Part shown: positions 34,101-44,500 of the stretch, in pieces
How the letters are laid out: each line of letters begins with the position of its first letter
How positions within the stretch are numbered: position 1 is the stretch's first letter
Assembly (NCBI GenBank): GCA_023053575.1
Contig: JAKZAP010000010.1
Location: 16,924,628-16,988,627, forward strand
DNA: 64,000 bases
Direction of reading: 5' to 3'
DNA from: Branchinecta lynchi
Lineage: Eukaryota; Arthropoda; Branchiopoda; Anostraca; Branchinectidae
Made by a program: the position numbers and the translations under genes
The notes under the pieces: generated by a model
The model's input: the letters and a program-made list of their open reading frames with translations, nothing else
Told to the model about the DNA's origin: nothing
Database searches by the model: none

Positions 34101-37100
34101 TATTCTCCTTATTTATATATATATTTCTTAGAATTGCTTGTTGTTGCAGCTTTTAAATATTTAAGGATATAGATATAAGCACACAGAGGGACCACGAATC
34201 CGGAAGAGAAAATTCACACTAGAAAAATCGACGAAGCATCGCATTTTTATCAGCTCCCCAGGCCTATTTAAGTGAATAAGTTATGGATAATTAAATTGTT
34301 GTGCCTCAGCCCTTTTTGGTTAAAACTTAAGCTTTGAAAACTATTGACCCAGACAACGGTACCTTATTTCTAGGAATATTTTATTTATTCTGTGGGGTAG
34401 GCCAAAAATTCTGGCAACAAATGGCCCATTGTCTGAACCCGCTGAACACAACTGCTGAAAACCCCATCATTACACCAATTATCGCGTTCGTATCGACTTA
34501 AAAGCTGTCTAATTTTTTCTGTCAACTGCAGGAACCTGTACAGCTCCTTCAGGCGGCTTTCCTCAGAACAGCGAACAAGTCAAGTGTCGACAGTCAAAGA
34601 GTGAAATGCTTCTAGTCGTTGCCTTGTCCAGGCTGGGCACTCTTGAAGTTTAACTGAAAAGCCAACTTATTTGTTTATCATTTACTAGGCTAGACTGAAT
34701 AGTTTGGATTCTGCTAAGGTTTTTTTTTTCCACTATCTGCTCTAGTTTATGACGTCCAGATATCTGCGGACGTCCGCAGAACATAAATTCCACGATGACG
34801 CGGGAAATGTTAATCTTAACACAAACGCGGCTTTTCAGTGGGCAGTGGTGAGCTTGGCGAAGACTGCTTAGTGCCTGAACAAATGAAAAATTCATAAATG
34901 TTTTGGCAAGGCATACAACACAAATACAAGTACATAGAGGTACCACAAATCACACGGAAATTCCACTATTTGAGAATCGATTATTTGTGAATACATACGA
35001 AGTAACGCATTTTCAGTGGGTCTTCAACCAATTTAAGTGAATAAGTGTTCGGTAACTAGAATATCCTACCCCAAACCTTTTCAGTAAAACTTTAGACAAG
35101 GTGTATATATGTCTCGTCTTTCATTCCAGAATGGATGCAAGTTGGAGACTCAGTTTTACCTGTTTGAACTATCTTTTCCTAGGTTTCCAATTCCAGGGAC
35201 AAGCTGAGCCTTGTTTCTGTTGCAATAGTGCTGCCGCATCGCTGCTGCAGCAGTTCTTTGCTTCGGCACAAGATCCGTTTCTGGATTCACTGCCTGCACG
35301 ATTTCTTCTTGGTTGAAGCAGCACCTTGCAGGGAAGCACGGACTTGGTCGGGAAGCAAGTCCGCGATTCTCGAGAAGAGCTGCCGTCTTCCTCGGAAGCA
35401 CTGCAGTGCAAAAACGAATGATGAAGGAATCAGCCTGGCCGCGACCGAGAAGTGGAACTTCAGCGTGCAACAAAAACGAGGCTCCGGATAATTCCCCAGA
35501 TTTCATCTTTTTACATAAGGACTAACCTTCGAGTTAGTATTTTATTGCGCAAGGGTTTATGAATAAACCCACCTGTTTATTCATCAATTCTCGGATTTCT
35601 GCAGGTCCACACACAACTGTTTTGGTAGCTTCCTCAGCTAGCACATCACTTCCTCGTTTCTTGGGATACCAGAGTGTCTTGGAACCCATATGAATGTGAC
35701 TTCATTTATATTTTCTGGCATACTGAGATAGGCTGGAATGGAGCATAGGTTCTCCTGGTTTCTTCCAGGATGGAGTACGACCAACCGAAACTTAAAATTA
35801 CCTTATCCAAGAAGAAATCCACATGAGGGCGCTTATGTACGAAAAATCTGACAGGATGTCTGTCAATTGTTACTCGCAAGACAAAGTCAGGTGGTGTACC
35901 AGGCTTCACAGTCTGTCTCATAACACCATCATGGTGGGAGTGAATGAGGGTTTCATCCAAGTCCAAAATAAGTACCTTCCTCTTCACAAGACCTAAAACA
36001 TAAACATCTATTAGAACTTGTGGCATCTCTCAAGGATTTAGGAATGCTAAGGAATTTGCTTGACCAGCAACAAAGAATAGGACAGAAAATAAGGGACGAC
36101 AAACACGTTGCATTTTGCAGATACCATGGTATCTGATACCACGGTCTAAAGTCGTTTTTGCAGTTTCCATGGTATCTGATGCCACGGTCAAAAGGTGTTT
36201 TTGCAGTTATCGTGGTATCTGATATTCAGATACCATGGTACGACCGTGGTAACTGATCGTGGTATCTGAAAAGTCATCTCACTTTCATCAGTTTTTGTCA
36301 ATCGGTGGGGAAGAAGTTTGGCACTTAGTGATGTGACTGAATATCAGTTTTTTCTTTTGGGACGACTTCGAAAAGCGCAATTTCGGCAATTGTCGTTTTT
36401 GCAGAGCAACCATATTTCAGATACCACAGTAACTGCAAAAACGACTAATTGCAGATCCAGTTACCGTGGTAAGAGATACTATGGTATCTGCAAGAACGCA
36501 ACTACTGAATACCAAGATAGTGCTATACTTACTGAGCCTGTGCTTGGACAGTGGAGACAGTGGGTAGGACTCATACTTCACACTCTGATGTTGAATTAAC
36601 TGTAACATAAACACAATTAATTTAGCAAATTCAGGCACAGACACCTATAAATCATCTGAAATACCCAATTGGCTAAAAGCTATGAAAAATGCTGGGAAGT
36701 ATTCAATAATTTGGAACAGCCAACAAAAAGTCAGGCAATTATGGCTTGCTCCTAAGTATTTTATCTTGTTTTTGAAAATACATCTCACATCACAAAGTTC
36801 ATGGGTTTTTAAAACGAAAGGCAAATTTTGCCCCAGATTCTACCATCACAGTGAACTTCAGGAAGCTACGACTTAGTTTAAACGATTTACGGTGTCTTTG
36901 CTATGCGTCACTGATTACTTTCTTTTGAAAGGCAGACTTTAAGGTATCACTGACCACATATTTTTACTCCTTGACACCAATAAACTTTGATGGGATATTC
37001 AGTCAGTTTAAAGAGCTGGATTATCCATGACACAAAAATAAAAACAAAGCAGCTTGCATACTTCTACTTTTGGCTCTTAAACTATTCAGTCATATAAACT

Positions 37101-40100
37101 ACTCAGTCACATGTGCAATGTTACAGTTAAAACAACTGTGGAGGTAGTTGTTTCTGCTTCAGGTGAAAGAGAAGGTAGGAAAGAGGTAGTGCCACCTTGT
37201 TTTTCAACCAGTATGTAAAATCATCAAATGTGAGCAATTTGCAAGATTACTCTTTGAGGCCACACTATAGCAATGGCTAATTTGGCATAATCTACTCCAC
37301 TGTGTGGGTATACCCGATGTTACAATATACCATATACAAAAAAACAGAGAATTGTGGTAGACCAGTGAGTTTAGCATCAATTTAACATTAAACAGAAAAT
37401 CATCTACCATCTCAAAAAGGTTGATTTTGTACTGTGCTAGCAGTATCTAAGGCTGTGCCCAAGAAAGCTACCAAACCTGAAGTTGAACCAAAAAAGGATG
37501 ACATATGACAATCTAATTACCCATCACTTATTCACATAAATGAGCCTCGGATTTGTGGTACCTCTGTGTGCTTATACCTCTATACTGGCTATTTAGCAAC
37601 TACAATGGCAGACAATTCCCAGACAAAAATTTATATAAAATCCCGAAAAGGAATGCTGTACTCTAAATGGCAGATAGTCAGTCTGAAATTGTGTATCTTA
37701 ATATCTACAATGTCTTATGTTTTATTCCTTGATTCCAATTGATTCTTGCTTAAATATCAGTTGTTGAGCTGGTCTTGTTGGAAAGCCATCTATATTCTCA
37801 ACAAGGGACTAGAGCCTATTGTGGGAAAGATGAAACCCTTCAAGAGAGTAAAAAATCAGTCTATTAAAAAGAATACAAGAAATAACTTGGCTCTTCAGTT
37901 CAAATTAAAAAGAGCAGGTCCTGAATACAGTCACAGGAATTAAAAAAATTTCACTCAAATTATAATATATTATCATACACTGATCCTGTTACTCACCAAC
38001 AAAGTTACCAAACTGACCTGCAACCATGCCATGATGCCCATGAGTCAAGATAGCCTAAAGCCTAGCCCAAGCTGGTCGAAAAAACATGTATTTATTCATA
38101 TCTTCATCATTCCGGGAGTAAAAGTAATATCGATCATGTTGTTTGTTCTCCGGGTCTACCCGTTTCTACCGTAACCGTTCATGAAGATCACTGCGATTTA
38201 GATCACCTACCGATTTCGTTTGTTTTTCAACTACCGATTTGTTCCAATCGTAATGCCTCGCAAGCAGAGCGAAAGTGGGTTTTTCGGCAAAATTGGAATA
38301 AGATAAATTTGCCACTGTATATTTCTACGCTGACTATGCTACTTGCTACGATTCAAGTTCCTTTCCACCTCCTACAGCTTAGTTGGAAGTCTTCAAACGA
38401 TAAGAAAACTTTAAATGATTATTATCTTAACATAGTATCTTGTCTTAAGACAGCTGAATTTTCTGCTGTTCCACAGGAGCGAGTCAGGCGAAAGACGCGT
38501 AAACCGGAATGGTTGTGGGATCCCGAACTGAAATCGGTTAAAAATAAAGCAAAGTTTTGGCTGCGTATTTGGGTCTCTTGTGATCGTCCGTCTGAAGGGG
38601 TTATTCACCAAATAAAACAAAAGACTAAATTGGAATACAAAAAATATTTACGTTCTACTAAATCAAAAATATCGAATTTCCCGTTAAGTAAATCTGATTG
38701 GCAAAAGGTAATTAATTCTGAGAAACTGGATGTTTCTTCCGGTACAAGCCCGATTAGTGCTAGTGCGTGGTATAGTTATTATAGTCAAATTTTCAGTTCA
38801 GTTAATCATCACATCCACTCGGTCTTTTCGAAACTTCTTATTGCCGCGCTTCCCGTATCGCTGAGCCAGACCCAGATTCTGCCAGTTGAGCTCTCTGTGG
38901 TTCAGCAGGCAGTGAAAAGGCTTAAATCCAACTCTCTGGACTGTGATGGTATTTCTGCTAACCATTTGAAAGTTGATTGCCCGCTTCTTTTTCAACATTT
39001 GCAGCTGCTTTTCCAAATGTGCTTGTGTACGTCTGCGGTACCGAAAAGCTTTCTATGTGGGTCCGTAACGTCAATCCTCAAAAGAGGGAAACCTCCTAAT
39101 GATTGCGCGTCTTATCGACCAATAACCGTGTCATGCAATCTCAGTAAAGTGTTAGAATATGTTCTTCTCCCTTCGTTTTAAAGTGCACATTTTGGCGAAA
39201 ATCAGCTTGGTTTCTCATCTGGGGTAGGGTGTCAGCAAGCCCATCGAGTTCTAGCTAATCTTCTTATTGACGCGACAAAAAAGGGATATGAACTCCATTT
39301 ATGCGCCTTAGATCTTTCCAAGGCCTTTGACAGTGTCGTTCACTCACAAGCCCTGTTCTCCCTTTATAGTCACGGTATTAATCTTTCTTTGGTTTTTCTC
39401 CTTGGTTACTGGTATGCTAATTCTTTTCTGAGGTTGAAGACGGATGGGGTTATATCTGATTCTAAAATTCCGGTACGACGTGGTGTCAGATAAAGTGCTG
39501 TCCTTTCCCCTTCTATCTTTAAACTTTGCATTTCTTCCGTTTTATCTTCTGTCCCAACTACGTGTATCTCTCAGAATGTAAATATTTCTTACATAGCATA
39601 CGCTGACGACATACTTCTAATTAGTAGGACTAGAAAAGGCCTTTCTCTTTCTGTATCAACAGTTGCAACTAACCTTAGCAAAATTGGGTTGTCTCTAAAC
39701 TTAACAAAATGCGAATATCTTTCTTTTAACAGTAATTCTAACTCGCCTTTGGATTGCGCTTCTTTTTCTGTTCCTTGTGTCCCTTCTTTTCGGTGGTTGG
39801 GTATTAACATTGCTAAAAATCTGAAATCCTTCCGAGACCAAGCTGTGACGGATTGTAAGAAAAAGATCCAAGTATCTTACTCTAAAATTGTCGCTAATCG
39901 GGGCAAATACAGTAGGAAGTCCCTTGCTAAATTGTACTCTGTTTTTACTGATCATTCAGTTTTGTTTCTTTCTGGTGTTTATCCCATCCTCGGGCGAAAA
40001 GATATTCGGTCGTTACGTTCTTATTACTTTCGGTTCTCGCGTTTTCTACTGTATTTGCCTCCGTGGTATCGGAACCGCAACCTTATTTCAGTTTTCGGGC

Positions 40101-41189
40101 TTCCAGATATAACCGGAAAGCTAGTTGAGCTTGCTGATAAACTCCCCCAGACAGTGAAGGCTCTCCCAGCTCATCATGGGTTTGTCCGCCTCCTTAAATA
40201 ATCAAGTGTTTTTGTTGTGTATTTAGTCGTTTTTGTTGTATTTATTTTTCTTTTTTTTGTTTATACTCCGCTTTTGTTCATTTAGCGGGTTAAAAAATAA
40301 ATTAATTAATTAATTAATTTGTGCCTATGCTTCCACTTACAATAGGGTGTATAAATAAACAACTTCAAAATTCTGACCCTTTGGTCAGTGGAATATGATT
40401 CTCCTGAACTATAGCTTCGATTTGAGTTCAATATTACTTCTCTAACTTGCTGCTAAGCATCCAAATGCCAGAAAAACACTAAACGCTATGGGATCATGCT
40501 GGTACACATGTTTAAATAGCGACACACACACTAATTTCATGTATAGAGAATTCTGAGAATCATGACATCACACTGCCGGGCGTAGTCTCAACTCAAGGTG
40601 GCTTGAGATTTTTAATGAAACCAGTATTGGTTTTTTGCATTGGGAATAGCTCCACATGAATTAGACTATAAGAGAAAGTGTGAAATATGACGCTCAATTG
40701 CTATGAACAAGGAATTTAGTGGTGTGGTGTATCCGCCCATGGATATTTAGTGCTTGCAGCTTCATATCAACAACTTTTTCTACGACCAAGGGAAATTCAG
40801 ATACTTTTTTAACACCTGAATTCATAAGTAATATTAATGATCATATCAGTTAGTTAGGACATGTTATTGTTGTCCTTATTAAATAGATAATTTAGTGCAA
40901 ATAACGTGTTGTACTTTGAATATTTTTAGAAGCCATTTTAGATGGTAAACTCAGGTAAACTAAACAACTAAAACAAAAAAAAGACATATTCATCTTTTCA
41001 TTACAGGAAACTGGCAAATTTGCACTATGTCTTTGTGGCTACCCTACTAGCCTTACACTCCCATTAATTGATGATAGAAAGGAACCTCACCTTCCGAGTT
41101 TGCTTTTTAACCAGAAAGCAAAGAAAAGCCCAAATTTTCGAGGCAAACACAAGAAAGGACTGCAATCCCATATCAAAATTTTCCTTCAT
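31061..41189 (-). CDS. CTDNEP1: CTDNEP1 (Dullard), nuclear-envelope phosphatase (complete, 5 exons)
   Basis: Ser/Thr phosphatase of the DxDxT (FCP/SCP) family at the ER/nuclear envelope; family members dephosphorylate lipin and influence membrane biogenesis and BMP signalling. Minus-strand exons in order: 41189-41091, 36599-36533, 35992-35802, 32828-32600, 31197-31061. The total is 723 bp, 240 aa plus TAA; human is 244. Residues about 9-27 ([19 protein letters not shown]) are the N-terminal membrane anchor, then [22 protein letters not shown]. The catalytic motif [17 protein letters not shown] has D66 and D68; then [31 protein letters not shown], and the second acidic motif DNSPGAYRG, then [12 protein letters not shown] and [13 protein letters not shown]. 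All phases join cleanly. The protein ends at NLHLP instead of the usual longer HRLW-type end. The start is the first ATG after an in-frame stop; a second ATG six codons on is possible. Confidence 0.96.
31440..31790. mobile_element. MITE family D, diverged copy
   Basis: Shares 'agtctccctatctcta', 'ccatgcggagtcgaatat', 'acgagtggagggtaggagct', 'acagctatatcacagcc', 'cgattggttg' and 'gagagggaagtagact' in order with 11658-12053. The right inverted end is not recognisable. Confidence 0.6.
32040..32252. mobile_element. 213-bp MITE with ~50-bp inverted ends
   Basis: TGGTGCTGTGATTTCATTTT...CTCCTCGATTGG is mirrored by CCAATCGAGCAGC...AAAATGAAATCACAGCACCA. It lies in CTDNEP1 intron 4. No target duplication evident. 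Confidence 0.7.
32322..32480 (+). mobile_element. Degenerate relative of the hammerhead-bearing elements
   Basis: Contains 'aggacccttgtctagaagggccgaaatat' then 'gctgacgtatccattttg' and 'gcagtcagctcgggctgaaggaatat', in the same order as 47652-47939. The ribozyme core reads CUGUAGA instead of CUGANGA, so it should be inactive. Confidence 0.6.
32600..32828 (-). CDS. CTDNEP1: CTDNEP1 coding exon 4
   Basis: Acceptor ...ttgcag above 32828, donor gtaagt from 32599. Encodes [18 protein letters not shown] through [11 protein letters not shown]. One base of a His codon is carried into exon 5. Confidence 0.96.
32875..33180 (+). mobile_element. tRNA-derived SINE
   Basis: A tRNA-like head (about 32875-32946) has an A-box-like 'ggttagcacactag' and a B-box GGTTCGAGTCT. 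A ~230-bp tRNA-unrelated body follows, containing 'ggcggggttagcggcataac' and the hairpin 'cagcaccaccagttggtgctg'. No strong cloverleaf acceptor stem, so not a functional tRNA. Confidence 0.6.
33150..33388. repeat. Inverted repeat with CCTCAGCCTATTA ends
   Basis: ACCTCAGCCTATTACTCGCG plus GCCCGTGAC near 33151 is mirrored by GTCACGGGCTGCGGATAATA plus GGCTGAGGT ending near 33388. Overlaps the SINE tail; could be a small MITE inserted at the SINE end. Confidence 0.5.
33389..34149. other. CTDNEP1 intron 3, nothing recognised
   Basis: AT-rich DNA with no homology or repeat that I can name. Confidence 0.35.
34150..35095. repeat. Dispersed repeat family F, two partial copies
   Basis: 34150-34335 has 'tataagcacacagagggaccacgaat', 'gtgaataagttatggataa' and 'cctcagccctttttggttaaa'. 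34771-35095 has 'aacgcggcttttcagtgg', 'caagtacatagaggtaccacaaat' and 'gtaacgcattttcagtgg'. These are the ordered blocks of 9130-9510. Between them is unassigned sequence with LINE-like 'agcgaacaagtcaagtgtcgac'. Confidence 0.5.
35216..35484. mobile_element. MITE family C, copy 2
   Basis: Ends GAGCCTTGTTTCTGTTGCA / TGCAACAAAAACGAGGCTC with 'gctgcagcagttctttgctt', 'cacggacttggtcgggaag' and 'gccgtcttcctcggaagc' blocks as in 10398-10664, opposite orientation. Open by chance in several frames. Confidence 0.8.
35802..35992 (-). CDS. CTDNEP1: CTDNEP1 coding exon 3 (catalytic DLDET motif)
   Basis: Acceptor gttttag above 35992, donor gtaatt from 35801. Encodes [20 protein letters not shown] through [11 protein letters not shown], containing the nucleophile/acid aspartate pair. 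Confidence 0.96.
36107..36502. mobile_element. MITE family A, copy 3, beside CTDNEP1 exon 2
   Basis: Ends GTTGCATTTTGCAGATACC / GTATCTGCAAGAACGCAAC; interior as in 2570-2999, including 'caattgtcgtttttgcagagcaacc'. It lies 30 bp downstream of the exon 2 donor. Confidence 0.8.
36533..36599 (-). CDS. CTDNEP1: CTDNEP1 coding exon 2
   Basis: Acceptor atgttacag above 36599, donor gtaagt from 36532. Encodes [20 protein letters not shown] then RL plus a split Ser. A family A MITE ends only 30 bp inside the downstream intron (36502). Confidence 0.93.
36604..38089. other. CTDNEP1 intron 1, left part
   Basis: No coding evidence on the minus strand. At about 37450-37509 the plus strand has an acceptor-like tag followed by a short Lys/Glu-rich frame ([20 protein letters not shown]) and TGA; I could not assign it. 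An inverted fragment of repeat family F lies at 37515-37590. Confidence 0.35.
38090..40320 (+). pseudogene. Degenerate LINE in CTDNEP1 intron 1
   Basis: Plus strand, opposite to CTDNEP1. The end of an endonuclease domain (SNIDHVVCS...DLDHLPI) runs into a linker and reverse transcriptase: [88 protein letters not shown] and FRWLGI. The end is [11 protein letters not shown]...LISVF...[13 protein letters not shown] and a stop at 40199-40201. In-frame stops near 39180 (PSF*SAHFG) and 39491 inactivate it. The 3' tail is (ATTA)n at 40295-40320. A different family from the 12-15 kb LINE (YADD rather than FADD). Confidence 0.9.
40321..41090. other. CTDNEP1 intron 1, right part
   Basis: No repeat or gene recognised between the LINE tail and CTDNEP1 exon 1. 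Confidence 0.35.
41091..41189 (-). CDS. CTDNEP1: CTDNEP1 coding exon 1 (start, membrane anchor)
   Basis: [20 protein letters not shown] then [13 protein letters not shown], followed by donor gtgagg from 41090. An in-frame TAA lies upstream with no ATG between. Hydrophobic pattern and basic KKQTRK match the family N-terminus (…LWSFFIYLLRRQIRT). Confidence 0.9.
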
Positions 41190-41432
41190 TGAAGCAACTT
41201 TGCTTCCTTCAACTTCAAATTGGTCTGGGTCTGGCCTAGACTCTTAGATACACTTTGTTTTTAAATTTTCAGGATCCTGCCATTTTGGCGAATACTTTGC
41301 TACAGTCAACTGAACTGAGAAGTGAGAGCAGAGTGTAAAGAGTGGAAAGTAAAAGTGAAAATCCTCGTAGAATCACTCTCCATAAGTGAAGAGAGCAACA
41401 AATTACCGCGAAGAGTTCAAATTGTCAGAGCC
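41190..41432. promoter_or_regulatory. Probable bidirectional promoter, CTDNEP1 / UBE2J2
   Basis: The 243 bp between the CTDNEP1 start codon (minus, 41189) and the UBE2J2 start codon (plus, 41433) must hold both 5' UTRs and core promoters unless upstream non-coding exons exist. No TATA box or obvious CpG island seen. Inferred from arrangement only. Confidence 0.55.
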
Positions 41433-41551
41433 ATGAGTCGTAAATTTACGAATAATGCTTCTTCTCGCCTGAAGCAAGACTACCTTCGTCTTCGTAAAGA
41501 CCCTGTGCCTTACATAACAGCTGAGCCATTACCTGCGAATCTTCTTGAATG
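41433..41551 (+). CDS. UBE2J2: UBE2J2 coding exon 1
   Basis: [20 protein letters not shown] then [19 protein letters not shown] and the first two bases of Trp; donor gtgagt at 41552. A foldback element starts at 41565. Confidence 0.94.
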
Positions 41552-44500
41552 GTGAGTTCACAAGACCAGCTTGAAGTTTTCGCCCACCGCCCAACCACCC
41601 GAAAACGTCGAATACCAAATTATAGGGCATTTGGCAGTAATCTGTGGCAGTGCTTAAAATGGCAAAGAATTTTTTTTAGAAATGTCCACCAAATCCACAC
41701 TCACATTAAAATCTGTGAAAAGGCCAATGACCTCACAAAGTCTGGGCATTGGGCGGTATGGGCGGCAGTTCTTGTAACGCCCAGGCTAAAAATGGAGAAA
41801 CGCCCACCAAATCATCGCCCACATTAAAATTAACGAAAATTCAGATGAGCTGATTTTGTCTAGGCATTGGGTTGTTAGGGCGACAGTGCTTAAACTCAGG
41901 TTAGAAGTGGACAATACCCACCAAATCACCGCACACCTTACAGTCTGCGAAATTTTGGATTTGCTAAGTATGTACGGGTGCTGGGTGGTAAGGGAGGCAG
42001 TTCCTGAAACGCTCAAGCAAAAAACGGAGAAACGCCCATCAAATTAGCACACACGATCAGATTCAAGAGAAGTCAAATGAGGTAAATATGTCAAAGTGTG
42101 GGGCGGTAAGCGTAGCAGTGCTTAAACGCCCAGGCAAGACATGGTGAATGTCCGCCAAATGACTGACCGCATTACAACTCTCGAAATTTTGGGTCAGCTA
42201 AGTATGTACGGGCGCTGGGCGGTAAGGGCGGCAGTGCTTGAAACGCCCACACAAAAAAGGAGAAACGCCCATTAAATCACCGCCCACTTTGAATTTGGCG
42301 AAAATTCGAATGAGCCAACAATGTCCAGGCATTGGTTGGTAAGGGTGACAGTGCTTAAACCGCTCAGGCAAGACATGATGAAACCTCCACCAAATCACCG
42401 CTCACGTTAAAATTCGCGAAAAGTCGAATGAGTCAACTATTTCTGGGCGGTGAAGGCGGCAGTACCTGAAACTCCCAGTCAAAAAGTGGAGAATCTCCCA
42501 TTAAATCACCGCCCACATTAATATTCACGAAAACTCGGATGACCTTCGGGTGGTCAAAGATCTTTTTTTTAGAAATGTCCACCAAATCAACACCCACATT
42601 AAAATTTGTGAAAAGTCAAATGTCCTAATAAAGTCTGGGCATTGGGCGGTAAGGGCGGCAGTGCTTGTAACGCCCAGGCTAAAAATGGAGAAACGCCCAC
42701 CAAACCACCACCCACATAAAAATTCACGAAAATTCGAATGAGCCGACGATGTCCAGGCGTTGGTTGGTAAGGGTGACAGTGCTTAAACCGCTCAGGCAAG
42801 ACATGATGAAACCTCCACCAAATCACCACCCACGTTATTATTCGCGAAAAGTCGAATGAGTCAACTATTTCTGGGCGTTGGGAGGTAAGGGCGGCAGTAC
42901 CTGAAACGCCCAGTCAAAAAGTGGAGAATCTCCCATTAAATCACCGCCCACATTAAGATTCACGAAAATTGGGATGACTGGATGACCTTCGGATGGCCAA
43001 AGAACTCATTTTTAGAAATGTCCACCAAATCAACACCCTCATTAAAATTTGTAAAAAGTCGAATGACCTAATAAAGTCTGGGCATTGGGCGGTAAGGGCG
43101 GCAGTATTTGTAACGCCAAGGCTAAAAATGGAGAAACGCCCACCAAACCACCGCCCACATAAAAATTCACGAAATTCAGATGAGCTGATTTTGTCCAGGT
43201 GTTGGGTAGTAAGGGCGACAGTGCTTAAAGTGCACAGGTTAGAAGTGAACAATATCCACCAAATCACCGCCCACTTTACAGTCGTAGGGTAAGGGCGGCA
43301 GTTCCTGAAACGCTCAAACATAAAACCGAGAAACGCCCTTCAAATTATCGCGCACATTCAGATTCACGAAAAGTCAAATGGGGTAAATGTGTCCAAGCGT
43401 GGGGCGGTAAGCGTGGCAGTGCTTAAACGCCCAGGCGAAAAATGAATAAATGTTCACCGAATCAACGCCCACGTTAAGTTTGGCAAAAATTCAAATGAGC
43501 TAGCGATGTCCAGGCGTTGGTTGGCAACAGTGCTTAAATCGACCAGGCAAGACATGGTGAAAGTCCACAGAATCACTGACCACGTTCAAGTTCTCGAAAA
43601 GAGGAACACACCCACCAAATCACCGCTGCGATACAATTTGTGACCTTCGATTTGGCGAGAAATGGAAAAAAAAACCACCAAATCCCCCCCCCCCCCCACG
43701 TTACAGTTTGCAAAATTTCGAATATCTATGTGTACAGGCTTTGTGCGGTAAGCCTGTCTGTGCTTAAACTCCCAGGCAAAAAAATGGCAAAATGTCCCCA
43801 TTAATTAAACATTATAATTAACATCCCCCTTAGTCACCGCCCACGTTGGATTTGGCAAAAATTCAAATGAGCCAACGATGTTCTGGCGTTGGTTGGTAAG
43901 GGCAACTGTGCTTAAACCGCTCAGGCAAGAGATGATGAAACCTCCACTAAATCATCGCCCACTCTAAAATTTGCGAAAAGTCGAATGAGTACTGAGCTGG
44001 TACCGCCCAGCGCCCGTACATACTTGGCTAATCCAAAATTGTAAAGTGGGCGGTGACTAACGGGAATGTTAATTATAACGTTTGATAATGGGTACATTTT
44101 GCCATTTTTTGCCTGGGAGTTTTAAGCACAGACAGGCTTACCGCAGAAAGCCTTTACACAAATAGATATTGGAAATTTTGCGAACTGTAATGTGGGCGGA
44201 GATTTGGTGGATTTTTTTCCATTTCTTGCCAAATTGAATGTCGCGAATTTTATCGCGGGCGGTGATTCGGTGGGTGTTCTTCCATTTTTCGCCTGGCTAT
44301 CAATGAGTGCCATCCAACACCCAAATTTAGTTAGCTTATTTGAATTTTCGGAAATTTTAAAGTGGTTGGTGATGTGGTGGATGTTTTCCATTCTTAACTT
44401 GGGCAATTCAAACTCAGTCGCTCTTACCACCCAAAGCCCGGAGATAGTCAGGTCATTCGAATTCTCGTGAATTTTAATGTGGGCGGTGATTTAATGGGAG

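Noticed and set aside
37450..37509. Short Lys/Glu-rich frame after a tag, ending in TGA, on the plus strand
   Set aside because: Only 21 codons, no partner exon or recognised family; kept as an unassigned note.
41322..41432. Upstream in-frame ATG as the UBE2J2 start
   Set aside because: Would add 37 residues unlike family members; the 41433 start matches the usual N-terminal length. Not excluded as an isoform.
42953..43321. 122-codon ORF and others in 41.6-44.7 kb
   Set aside because: Frames run through the tandem units of the foldback element; no motif.
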